In this document: positions 23,515 through 34,658 of the stretch, piece after piece
How positions within the stretch are numbered: the first letter of the stretch is position 1
How the letters are laid out: every line of letters starts with the position of its first letter
DNA from: Ulota crispa
Taxonomy: Eukaryota > Streptophyta > Bryopsida > Orthotrichales > Orthotrichaceae
Direction of reading: 5' to 3'
Length of the DNA: 64,000 nucleotides
NCBI GenBank assembly: GCA_963920765.1
Contig: OY987242.1
Span: forward strand, 15,648,002-15,712,001
Notes under the pieces: model-generated
Database searches by the model: none
What the model saw: the letters and a program-made list of their open reading frames with translations, nothing else
What the model was told of the DNA's origin: nothing
Translations under genes and position numbers: made by a program

Positions 23515-24234
23515 AAGAATGACCTGTACTACATTTTGTCCCCCTCATCTTTTGTGACTTAATTTTTGCTTGTAACTTTTGCAAAAGAAGTCATATTGAC
23601 TTGTTCTTTTAGGATAATGTGAACATGCAAGTTATTGATGCTCAGTGATTTTTTGGTGCTTTTTAATATTATTTTGCTATTTTTAAATAGCCTCCAAATA
23701 GGTGTCTACCTTGGCCATTTTAGGGGTTTTTAGTACTATTTTGGGTCCAAAAAAGCTTTTCTAGGGCTATAAATCAGGGGTGTTGTTTATGGAGCATGCT
23801 TACATGCATTTGTAGAAGGATTTTGCAAAATTACAAATTCCATGGCATCTACATTGTCTCAAAGTGGGCATCCTATCTCCCTTCATTGGCAAAATACAAA
23901 GAAATTCTTTAGCAAAACAATTGTACCATGTGAATGTGTTTAATGGGTTTTCAAATGGCCAATTTTATTTTTATTTTTTTGAATTATTTTACTATTTTCT
24001 AAAAAGCAAGAAAGAAATTGGCTTTTTGTTGGTGATTTTTTTTTGCGCATAACTTTTAGAATGAAAAATTTCTAGGTCTGAATTTTCACAAGTATGCTAT
24101 TTTAAGTGCTTTACAAATTGTCCATATTTTATTTTATTTATAAAAAAAATTTCCAAAAGCTCGATAATACTATTAGTACTACTAGTACTATTGGTTTTGG
24201 AGACAAAACTGTTAAGTGTTTCTTGCAATTACCC
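23515..24234 (+). mobile_element. 730-bp MITE, copy C
   Basis: The ends are GGGTGATTGCAAGAA and TGTTTCTTGCAATTACCC. The interior is nearly identical to copy B from about 23690 to 24180. It lies about 0.7 kb upstream of the GH3 start. Confidence 0.85.
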
Positions 24235-24477
24235 TATAATGCAACTCTTGGCACAAATTCTACTTTTTGTTCAAAAAATACAATTGAAGGAAAACCATAC
24301 TGAGTGTAAAGGCTATAATAGAAACTAGAGTAATCCAAATTGATTTTTTTTTTCTGCTTTTTATCAAGAAATATCATTCAATATACAAAATGGATTGTAA
24401 GCTGAAAATTTTGAGTATGAAAATTTCCAATTGGAAAACACTTTCATGACCTCCTTATAAAACATTCAATGTGAATT

Positions 24478-24608
24478 CACTACAAGAAAATCAGGGTCAA
24501 ATCTACAAAAAATTGACAAAGGTTTTGACCTAGTTTACAATATACTATAGACTAGGACACAATCTTTGTCAACTTTTTGTAGATTTGACCATGGTTTTCT
24601 TGTACTAA
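24478..24608. mobile_element. CACTA-like hairpin MITE, about 130 bp
   Basis: The left end CACTACAAGAAAA is the classic plant CACTA terminus. The right end in reverse complement is TAGTACAAGAAAACC. The arms GGTCAAATCTACAAAAA and TTTTTGTAGATTTGACC pair fully, followed by a TTGACAAAG pair. The loop is short. Confidence 0.8.
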
Positions 24609-24744
24609 TAAGGATCATATTCAAATTGTTTTTTTTAGTTTCAAAACATTTTCCACTTACAAACTTTTTGGGAGTTATTGTCAATAAAGAAATCAATGTA
24701 ATCCGTGTAAGAAAATAGGAGTATAAAATTAATTTGATGAAACA

Positions 24745-25558
24745 TTAACTCCTAAAGTACTATTGTCCCTTTGGGGGATAAATAGGTTTTTGGGCATTTA
24801 CCTTTGGATAAGCTACTTTGTGGGATTTTTTGAACTTTTTTAGAAGGTGGGGAATTTAGAGATCTACCTAGGCATCTAATTTTTTCTTCATTTGGACATT
24901 CAACAAAAAAGTTAACAAAAAAAATTTGAAACTAGGGGAAGAGGGGCAATTCAAGTTGCCCAATAAGCTTCTTAAAAAGTTGCACTTTTGAAAAATAAAA
25001 ATTTGAAATTCGCTCTTTAGAGTTTCTTATACCTCAAAAGCTTCAAATCACTCAATTTCAATCAATGACCTCAAAGTTATGAGGAGTTTTGATTTGCAGG
25101 CAGCTATAGATTCTCTACTCTAAAATAAACTTTAAAGTCCTTTATTTTACTCGATTTTTCATATTTTGGAAAAGAAATTAAACCAAAGGAAGTAGATTGG
25201 TTATCATAACATTATAACTATTGAGATTTGCATTTTTCATTTCAATAATTAAATGCTTAACAATTTAGTGTTTTGACTCATTCTCTACTTCTTTTTACTT
25301 ACTATTTATTCCCATGTGTTGTATAGTTCCAATTGATTTGAAAATTCTCCCACATATACCTAACTTGATCTCCTACATGGAAAAATAAAAGCACAACTTT
25401 GGGTAGAGCAATCTTTTTTTCATGTAAAAGTGGTCAAAGGCTTCTAAAACTTATTGGCAGCAAGGAAAAAAAACTTTTCCCTTCACCTCAAGTGTTAATA
25501 TCTCCCTCCTCTCCATGTAGGATGACCTAATTTTTTTTCCCATAAGTACATCTTCTAG
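24745..25558 (+). mobile_element. MITE of the CCTAAAGGACC family, 3' end missing
   Basis: It aligns in order with the intact element at 34659-35587: the same start (TTAACTCCTAAAG), a shared middle (GCTTTGAATCA/GCTTCAAATCA, AGTCCTTTATTTTACTC, CTAACTTGATCTCCTACATGG) and CATAAGTACATCTTCTAG near the end. It then stops at 25558, exactly where the large terminal-repeat element (copy 1) begins. Confidence 0.75.
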
Positions 25559-25587
25559 TAAGGGTGCTAAAAGTGTGAGTAGGGAGC

Positions 25588-25660
25588 AATGAGCGTTGAG
25601 CGTTGAGCGTTGAGCGTTGAGCGTTGAGCGTTGAGCGTTGAGCGGTGAGCGGTGAGCAAA
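25588..25660 (-). repeat. Heptamer minisatellite in the left terminus of copy 1
   Basis: The plus strand reads GAGCGTT repeated about eight times in a row and ends with GAGCGGT units. The same heptamer, with variants, forms the array at the matching end of copy 2 (54920-55095), where it has grown into a 21-bp higher-order unit. Confidence 0.9.
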
Positions 25661-25984
25661 AATTCTTGAAAATTTCAAAGTTGACTTTGATAATTTAATG
25701 AACTTCATACAATTGTAAATATGCAAAAGTGGTCATTACATGAATTTTTTTTGATGTTGTATGAAAACCATCAATTGAAAAGAACATAGGAAGAATCATA
25801 TTGATTGAATGAAAATTACATGGATGAATGAAATATGAAATGGATGAATGTAGATGCAAGGAGGACAACAAATATGATGCTAATATGTTTAGAATGATAC
25901 ATTATAATAATCAAGGCAAAGTACTCGAAAACTATAGAATACAAAAATTCATAGATATCCACTTTTTCAAAGAAAGAAGACCAA

Positions 25985-26495
25985 ATACAAGAATGTTCCA
26001 CCTTCTCATGTTCTAAATAGGGCAGCACAATCCACATTGCAATTTATAACATTTCAAAAAATTGCATCAAATGCTTTAATATTGAATTTGAATGCTTTTA
26101 CATGTGCCTTTTTTACATTCCTAGCTTCTAAATAAAACAGCTCAAGCCCACATTGCAATTTGTAGTATTACAAAGGGCATTGTCAAATGCTTTAAAATAG
26201 AGTTTACATTTCTTCTATAGTGCATGTTCTACCTTCCCAAGTTCCAAATAGAGTAGCTAAAGCCCACATCTTAATTTGTGGTATCTTCAAGAACATTGTC
26301 AAATGCTTTAATATAAAATTTATATTTCTTCAATTGTGAATGCTCTACCATCCCAAGTCTTGAATAGGGTAGTTCAAGCTCACATTGCAACTTGTAATAC
26401 TGCAAATAACTGTCAAGTATTTTCAAATAAGATTTACATATTTTGACATGTGCAAGGTCTACCTTTTTGGTTTCAAAATAAAGTAACATAAACAC
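25985..26495 (-). repeat. About five tandem units of 115-127 bp inside copy 1
   Basis: Unit starts near 25988, 26115, 26231, 26346 and 26460 share the pattern AC(C/A)TTCC-AAGTTCTAAATAGGG-TAGCTCAAGCCCACATTGCAATTTGTA, followed by ATTGTCAAATGCTTTAA. The mirrored array is in copy 2 at about 54090-54580. Confidence 0.8.
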
Positions 26496-26544
26496 AACAA
26501 ATCATTTAAGGCAAATTTGTGTTTGTTAGATTTGAATTGCTTAA

Positions 26545-26810
26545 AACACTGTATTCATTAATTTGGGAAATAATGTACATTCTAGGACTTTCAAGAAGTT
26601 TGAAGTGATCACCTCAAACTGAGCTCAACATTTTTTTTTGTACATGTGCCTTCACCTAAGAGGAGATATTTGCAACGGAAAAAATCTTAGTGGCTCAGAC
26701 CAAATCTGATACTTTCAAGTTTGATTTAAAGTAATTTTTTGAGTTTGCGGTGGAGTACACAATGGGACACCCATTTTTCCAAATTAACAAATACGGTGAT
26801 TTAACTCAAC
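26545..26810. mobile_element. MITE nested in copy 1, flanked by TTAA
   Basis: The ends ACACTGTATTCATTAATTTG and CAAATTAACAAATACGGTGA are inverted. TTAA flanks both sides (26541-26544 and 26811-26814). Copy 2 has the unoccupied site GAATTGCTTAACTCAAC with a single TTAA. The element is therefore a later insertion with a 4-bp (or 3-bp) duplication. The ends resemble those of the GCGTTATT family. Confidence 0.85.
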
Positions 26811-26984
26811 ATTATTCTCAAATCTACTTAGTAGCAAAATGGTAATTTTGGCAATTTTCTCTATTACAAGACATTTTAATTGATTTTTAGCAAAAAATAA
26901 CTAAGTTTTTAATTTCAAACCTTAAATTTTGTTGAAATTTCTTATATTGTGCAATTTTAACAAATTTTGTGTCTCCTTTAGAAG

Positions 26985-27666
26985 ACACACTAAGAGTACA
27001 ACAGTGCCTCCTTGGTTCCAAGGAAGTTCCTAAGACAAAAAGAGGTAACTTGCAAAAAAACAAAAAAACAAAAAAAATTGAAAAAAAGAATTTTTTGATT
27101 TTTTTTTTGTTTGTTTATAGGAGGGCACCTCAGATTCTGAGAAGGATTTTGAAAAAATAAATAAATAAATTGTAGGAGGGCTCCTTGGATTCTAAGGAGC
27201 ACTTTGCAAAACCCACAATGGGCCTAAGATGACCTCCTTGGTTCCAAGGAGGGCCTTAAGACAAGAAGAGGTAACTTGTAGAAACTTTAAAAAAAAAACT
27301 AAAATTTAAAAAAAAATTTAAAAAAATTTAAAAAAAATTGAAAAAAAAAATTCTTGAAAAAAAAAAAAAAAAAAAAAAAAAATTTGTAAGAGGGTACCTC
27401 GGATTTTGAGGAGCAAAAAGGGATAAATGCAAAACCAAAAAAAAAAAAATTGAGAAATAAATAATTTTGAAAAAAAATAAGAATAATAAAAATTTGTGGG
27501 AGGGCTCTTCGGATTCCAAGGAGCACTTTGCAAAACCCACAATAGGCCCAAGATAACCTCCTTGGTTCTGAGGAGGGCCCTAAGACAAAAAGAGGTAACT
27601 TGTAGAAACTTTTAAAACAAGAAATTTGAAAAAGAAAAATTTGAAAAAAAAAAAAAAAAAAAAAAA

Positions 27667-27711
<45 letters not shown>

Positions 27712-27935
27712 TTTGTAGAAGGGCACTTCAGATTCCTAGGAGAGTCCTAAGACAAAAAGAGGTAACTTGTAAAAACTAAAAAAATGAAAATACTAAATTT
27801 GGAAAAAAATTGAAGAAAAAAAATATGTATATAAAAATAAATTAGGAGTGCTCCTCGGATTCTGAGGAGCACTTTGCAAAACCCGTAATGGGGCCAAGAT
27901 GATATCTTTAGTTCCAAGGAGGGTCCTAAGCACCC
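26985..27935 (-). repeat. Array of paired short hairpins with A-rich spacers (copy 1)
   Basis: Three to four units carry a dyad of the type CTCCTTGGTTCCAAGGAG and a second dyad of the type GCTCCTTGGATTCTAAGGAGC. Between them are the conserved words CCTAAGACAAAAAGAGGTAA and CACTTTGCAAAACCCACAAT. Spacers are long A-rich runs, one with a (TA)n tract at 27668-27706. A shorter version is in copy 2 at 53340-53830. Confidence 0.8.
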
Positions 27936-28427
27936 CCTATTTGGTCCAAAGAGGGGGTTTGTAGTGTGCAAGTGAACTTGTAAATGTTAGTGTATCATAG
28001 CTTGAAGCTTCTTTGAAATGTGAGGTTTTTTTTTAATGTCCTATTTATGTACGTTTATAAAACTCACATCATAATCTCATTCATTAGATGATAATTGGAT
28101 GGATGATGGATGAATGTTTTTTATCATGAATGAATGATATTCATTCTTCATCCATTTCAAATTTCCTTTCATGTGCATAAACTAGAATTTTTACCATTTT
28201 TGCCTTTACTACCCTTACTTGGACAATGCATGAATTTATAATAGCTCTCTTCCTCCAAGTTATTTGATGATCTTTTCACTTTTAAGAGTTGTTCTATTAC
28301 TATTTTATGGGATATCTTCATTTTTTATTATTAAAATATGAAATTTTTTTAGTAAAATGTGAACACTCACTGCTCAAATCTAACTGCTCACTGCTCATCG
28401 CTCCCCGCTCACACTTTAGCTGCGCTG

Positions 28428-29260
28428 TTGGATACTGCAATAGATGCATCTAGACAATTACAAAAAGACTTTGGAGTACAAGTGAGTGCTAATACAATAA
28501 GGCATTCTTTTTGTAATTATGGTTTGAATGCATAAGTGAAGAAAAAGAAACCTTAACTTTATAGGAAAAAGATTAGGGATCGTTTAGAATTCACTAGAAT
28601 ACATCAACATTGGACTACAGATGATTGGAGTTGAGTTATCTTCTTTGATGAGTCCAAGATTAACCATTTTTGTTCAGATGGAATGTCTTGGTGTTGGATG
28701 CGTAATCCAGAACAACTATCATCTTAAACTATTTTTCAAACAGTGAAACATGGTGGCGAATGGATCATGATTTGGAGAAGTATGTCCATTTATGGACAGG
28801 GAGTGGTGTGCAAAGTTGAAGGCCACATAAACCAACATCAATACTGAGAGATTTTGGAGCTAGCAGAACATGCATCAAACAATTTCCAAGTTTCATTTGA
28901 ACCCTTCTTCTGTTATATTTCAATAGGACAATGCTCGTGTGCATACTACTAAATTGCTTATGGAGTGGTTTTCTGAATAGCAATTTACTCTCTTGCTTTG
29001 GCCAACTCAATTGCCTAACTTGAATCCAATTGAACATTTGTGGGCAATTTTCAAACGGGCATTAAATCAATGTGATTGCCCACCAATTGAAATGGTTGAA
29101 TTATGGAATCAAGTACATGAAATTTTCTATTTTGTCAGAACAGATGATTGTAGGAGGCTTGTCAAAAGCATGCCGTGCCAAATTGCTTCCGTGATAGAAG
29201 CAAAAGGAAGGTGGACAAAATATTCAGTGATTCACTTTATGAAGTTCCAGAAATGTTCAA
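28428..29260 (+). pseudogene. Tc1-like (DD34E) transposase, C-terminal two thirds, decayed
   Basis: It begins directly at the right end of copy 1 with LDTAIDASRQLQKDFG and VQVSANTIR, the second helix-turn-helix of Tc1 transposases. The DDE domain follows: FFDESKIN, HGGEWIMIW, DNARVHTTKL and PNLNPIEHLWAIFKR. The last D and E are 34 residues apart, so this is a DD34E enzyme. It is broken by several in-frame stops (for example W/R to stop in DDWS*V, and Q to stop before DNARVH). The missing N-terminal part is found in reverse orientation at 55108-55342. Confidence 0.88.
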
Positions 29261-32200
29261 ATGTTAGGTACATTTTGGATTTTTTTATCACTATTCTTGA
29301 AGCTCGATTTTTGAAATTTCTTTTCATGCATACTTAAAGTATTCCATGTATTTTTTCAATAGGAATTGAAATTTGTAAGTTTTGTGCATTTGTTTATTAT
29401 AAGCATGGCCCGGTTTGAACATTCTTGGAAGGCACTTTATAAGGGCAAATCGCCATGTGAAATGAGTGTAGGAGTGCAAAATGACTAGTATTACAAAAAT
29501 GGGTTTAAGTCAAATATAGCTTCTTGAGATAGCCACAAAATTCTCCCCAATTAGATGGCATTGACTCATTTCCTAAAGTCATTGTTATAACAAGCGCACG
29601 CATCAAACAAAAGTAGGACAAAGTTCATAAACAATGTTCAACAATAGAGTTTTTTTAGGTGAGGACAAGAAGATTTATTTTGGAGCACGGTGCAAGAACA
29701 AGCACTTAATTACAAAACAAAATTTGTACAAAGGCGCTACAATAACAACAATTTTTTGTTTCATGGAACAAATATGTATTAGGTCTGTATTGAGCTCTTT
29801 GTACAAATTAGGTTTGGAGACAACTACATTGAGAATTTGTGAGAAGGATTGCATGTTATATCTCATAAGGATCTCAACGTATGTGCAAAAGCCAACAATA
29901 GGGACAAACACATGTTTTTTGCCCCATTTTCAACTCTAGAGTTGTGGCAACCTCTCTTGGATTATTGGACTCATATTTTAAAAATTAAAAAAGGTCTCTT
30001 CACTTATAAAAGGGAAAAATGAGGTAAAGACATCTTTGCATGCAAAATTTTCACCCGTATTTGTTTTGTTTTCATCCGTAGTTTTTGTTTACAATTTATT
30101 GATTTATTTTAGCTTGCTTCTTTTTCATTTTCAGCAGATATTCCTTGTGCTTTTACCATTCTTTATTCTTTATTCTTCACCACTCACAAAAGGAGAATCA
30201 CACCTTTATGGAGAAGTGCTCCCATTGACTCCTATTTTCAGTGCACATATTTTTGTTCTTCCCAAAAGTTTTTTTTAGTGGAGAGGGTTTGACTACCTCT
30301 AATAGAAGTACGGAGAGAGAAAAAACAAGGAGCACTATCGAGACCTTGTGCATTGATTATTGCAAAGGCACACAATTTTAATCATCCCATTTTGTAGGTC
30401 AGTAACTATTTTGTGTGAATGATGCCAATCTTATTAAGAATGCGATATTCCGGCATTATTGTTAACAATGTAAAAAACTGTTGCATTGTCTTAGCAAGCT
30501 ATTTTGGAATTTGAAATCAAAAAAGGTTTCTAACTTGAATCAAAATGAAAAATGGACAACTTGTAAAGCAAGAGGAAAGAAAAGAAACCAAAATGAAAAG
30601 GGAAAGAAGAAAGAATATTTTAAAATTGAAATGAATGAATAATATAAGCTAATCAAGAGATTCAAAACAAGCATATTGACCAAAAGAAAAAACTATCATA
30701 AGTGGTTTATAATTAGTTGACCATGTACAACGCGTTATTCATTAATTTGGGAAAACGCTTACAAAGTGGGATTTTTGGTTTTTTGGAATTGAACGCTATG
30801 TTTGGGAATCTGTTGACTATTTTCTAATGAAATGAGATATGTATCTTCCAAAAAGACGCTCTTTTTTAACAGAAAATTCATTAACATCAAAAAATTTGGA
30901 CAAAAAGTTTATTAAGCAAGTTTCATGAGGCCTCCTAAATTTAAAGAATATGGTTCCACATAAATTAAGGTGACAGTCTCAGATTCAGGTGAATACAAAA
31001 TGGGACCCCTCATTTTTCCAAATTAATGAATAACGCATTGTACGTTATGTAGTGTTTTATTGGTGATTTACATTTTGTTGACCATGCACGTTCTATAAAG
31101 TTTTATTGGTGACTGGTAAACTTGCAAAAGTCGCAAATAGGACAATCATTTTATATTGAAACATTGAGCATAGTAAATTCCACTTATTTTTAGCTTGAAA
31201 CAACATCATTGTTAAGCATTGATCTTTCTAAGTTTGCCATGTTGTTAGAAGCACATCAATACCCTTTAAATGAGTCAAGTTTAATACCCATTAAATGAGT
31301 CATATTTAACTCAATGTATACGTCAATTCTTTTTAAAGAATCATAACATTCAGTAGCTTGAAGAGAGGCCGCCTTTCCCTCTCTTCAGGTATCATCCATG
31401 AACTTCATCTTGACAAAGAAATATATATATATATATATATATTATTTTTTACAATTTTAGACATGTTTGGGCCCCCACTTTGACATATGTGCATTGAACT
31501 GAGCCTCCTTTTCATAAACTCCTACAAATTTAGCCAAGTGTCCCCATAGCTAAAGAATGGTGTGGAATATTCCACACCATTTTGTGGAGGGAGGGCAACC
31601 TCTAGTAGTGCTATTGAATGTTAAAAAACCCATCAATGCCCTTTAAATGAGTCAAGTTTAACTCAATATTTATGTTAATTCTTTCTAAAATATTCATGCT
31701 AGAATTTTTCTTAATGTTGTTTTAATTTTCATAACCTTTATATAGAAAGGTCATTTAATAAGCAAAACAATTTTGCATGCATGACAATGATGGTTACTAG
31801 GTGCACTAGTAGCAATTTTCAAAATTTAAACTCTGTAACTAAACTCTTGAAGTTATTTTTCAAGAAGTAATTATCCACTTGAAAATATGGATTTTGTGTA
31901 AAGATTGTTTGTACTCTTGAAACATTGATTGTGTATGTTTTATTTGCTTTGACATTTTTATTGTATAGATGTTTAAATTAATAATACAACAATTTACCAA
32001 ATTATAGAGATAAAACAAAAATCAAGTTTTTCATGCATTGAATTTGCATATATTCAATAATTAGATACAAAATGTCTAGTTTGTTTATAATTGATATTAG
32101 ACAAGTCATATGTAGAATACATAGAAAGAATCTCTCCATCAATTTTCAATTGTTTGGTATTTATTCATTCAACTGACATGTACACAATAAAACACCATCA

Positions 32201-34010
32201 ATTTAAATTGAAAATGGCATTTAGTGTTGGCAACATTAATTACAAAACTTAACACAAAATGTCAACAATCTCACTAATGTTACAACACAAAATGTCAGTA
32301 TATGCATTATTTGTTAACTATTGAATTTTTTGGAATAGGAATTTTTTACAATTTTACGGTTAGTGATCTATATCAATTAATTTGGTCAAAGTGTTATACA
32401 TCAATTCATTTGATTAGAATAAAAAAAATCTGATTTAAAATAATGTTTTAATAAAAAAGGCAAGAGTGATATTTTATAAAATAGATATTGAGACTCTTTG
32501 CAAATTGGCATTACAGGTAGTTTATCCTATTATCATTGGGTTTAGACAAAAAATCAATTAAAAAAAAGTTATAATATATCAAATGACATGGTCTTGTCTA
32601 AAAGATAATCAAGTCAAGGTTTTGTATCAAGTTCCAAATTCCTAAATGAGTGGAGTATGAAATAGTTATCAATGTTACAACGAGGTAAGGTCAAGGTTCA
32701 ACTCAAATTTGAAATTGTCCTATTATCACTTCCTTACCGCTTCCTTAGAGATTTTCATTGTCATACATGATAATATTCTATCATTTTCATCTTTGAACTT
32801 CTTCTTCCTTTCCTTGACCTCTCATGGTCATCCATAAGTGCTAACTTAGTTGACAATATTCATTTATTTTTGATATTTTGCAACTGACATTGCTTTAGCT
32901 AAGGTGCGGGGGCAATAAATTGTATATCTAACTAAGGTCTTCATAGCTAATACGCTATATCTTTTGCGAATTTTGGTCAAATGGAACAACAATTTCACGA
33001 TTAGTAAAAGACTCTAAGGCTTTTCTTGCAGTACTTGTAAATTTGGATTTGAAACTAAACTCTAAAAGATATGAATTTTTGAAGATAGAAAAGTGATAAT
33101 AGGAGCAAAGTGATAATAGGGTAAACTACCTGTATAAATATTTTAAATAAAAGTTAAAAAATCCAGAGCCAAATTTGTCACTTGGTTTGCTATTTATTAA
33201 TGATATCAAATGCAAAAAACACTTTGTTCAATAATATTGTAATTTTTTTGCAAATAATTATTCTGTCTTTAAAAATGATAAAAAAATGATATATAGAGAT
33301 GTGGACAAAAAGATCCATTCCTCACTCAAACCCTTTTCATGAGATCAATTCTTCACCAAATCTAAAACCAATTACACGTCTTAAAAGCTTATAAAGGGGG
33401 AATCCATGCATTAAATTTTGAAAAGTATATCATTCCAACTCCATGCCTTTAACCCATGCCAAGTGCAATTTTGCACTATCAAATATACTATATTCATCAA
33501 CTTTTAGTCTTCCACCAACACTTTTTTTAGCTTTGAATTATCTTTTAGAGCTTAAAATTGCCTAAACTCAAGCAAGAATCTTGTAGATAGAAAGAGGGAC
33601 GCAATGCACTTTTTTTTTTACATGAATCAAATTAGAGGAAGTGTTAATAAAATATCATTTAGAAAAAGCATCAAATTTTGATTAAAATGCTTTTAAAATT
33701 AACTCAATTCCACCATCACTCTAAAACCAATACATTCTCACCTCATTATTAGAGCTATTAACATATGTAATTTTATATTTTATATTTAGTGAAGTATTGA
33801 TGGTGTGGAAGGGGTGTGATTGAGGAATGGATCTTTGTGTCTCCATCTCTATATATATTTATATATATACTAGTTTACGTACCCATTGTACCAACGGAGG
33901 CAACGAAAACATCCTTGCAACAAACAAATTGTCGCAATAGCAATCTTATTCCAAAATGTGCCAATTTTAAAAATTCAAATTGTTTTATCTGCAAACCGCT
34001 AGCACTATCC
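29261..34010. other. AT-rich repeat-bearing DNA
   Basis: No gene is recognised. It contains one intact MITE (30731-31042), a (TA)n tract near 31420, a direct repeat of the words CCCTTTAAATGAGTCAAGTTTAA at about 31250 and 31640, and a diverged repeat (33360-33590) shared with 11590-11850. Confidence 0.4.
30731..31042. mobile_element. Intact MITE with GCGTTATT ends
   Basis: GCGTTATTCATTAATTTGGG and its inverted partner CCAAATTAATGAATAACGC bound about 310 bp. The inverted match may extend outward (GTACAAC/ATTGTAC). It is the uninterrupted relative of 20236-21273 and supplies the empty site for the 730-bp MITE. Confidence 0.8.
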
Positions 34011-34165
34011 CTATATCTCCTATCCATGTGCCCCCTATCCTTTTGCCCCCCTATCCTCATGCCCCCCTATCCTCTGCCCTCTATCCTCTGCCTCCTATCC
34101 TCATGCCCTTCTATCCTCATGCCTCCTATCCTCATGTCCCCCTATCCCCGTGCCCCCCTATTCCT
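34011..34165 (+). repeat. CT-rich minisatellite, about 14-17 bp units
   Basis: About ten imperfect units of the type CTATCCTCATGCCCC in tandem, strongly pyrimidine-rich on the plus strand. The Pro/Leu/Ile-rich ORFs through it are repeat artefacts. Confidence 0.9.
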
Positions 34166-34658
34166 CCAGTGACCCGTTATACTTTATTGTTAACTACCAC
34201 ACGAACCATGGAGCTACTTGCTTTTATTGGCTAAAGAAAATGTAAAAGGCGCAACTTACATGCATGAAATGCAACTCATAGTTGCACCCAAACTCTTTAC
34301 TTTTCATCCAAAATGAATGGAGAGAGAGAGGAAAAATATAGGACTTTTGAATCACTTAAAGCAAAAACACTCAAATGAAATAATAGTGGTGCAATAAAAA
34401 TTCAACAAGAAAATTTACTTATTTGTCTTTCTTTCAAAGTGGTGGTAATCAGCAATCTTTAAACTTGCTAAAACTCACAAACTTTCTACCTAAATATTCA
34501 TGCAGCTAAAAATATCTTGAACTTCTCAGTGTTAAATTTGAAAATTTTAGCTTTTTAGCAGTGCAATAATCATTTTTGGGATCATTGGTGGCAATGCCAT
34601 GATTGAGTGAATGATGGAGTCACTTGAATATAAACAAATAGCATTAAATTCTCAAATG

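Larger units (their letters stand above)
25559..28427 (-). mobile_element. Terminal-repeat transposon with heptamer arrays, copy 1
   Basis: A 2.87-kb non-autonomous element in the opposite orientation to copy 2 (52822-55107). The ends are TAAGGGTGCTAAAAGTGTGAG at the left and, in reverse complement, CAGCGCAGCTAAAGTGTGAGC at the right. Just inside lie arrays of GAGCGTT/GAGCAAT-type heptamers. Interior, left to right: a region with about five tandem units of 115-127 bp (25985-26495), a nested MITE (26545-26810), and an A-rich array of hairpin units (26985-27935). No transposase is encoded; the 73- and 74-codon ORFs shared with copy 2 are chance ORFs in the tandem units. The superfamily is unclear: CAGGG-type ends recall hAT, but the inferred target duplication of about 10 bp is nearer Mutator. 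Confidence 0.8.

Noticed and set aside
26271..26495. ORF of 74 codons repeated identically at 54081-54305
   Set aside because: The identity comes from the two transposon copies. The ORF lies across 115-127-bp tandem units and has no family resemblance.
27299..27551. Phe-rich ORFs on the minus strand
   Set aside because: They are translations of poly-A/T runs in the hairpin array.
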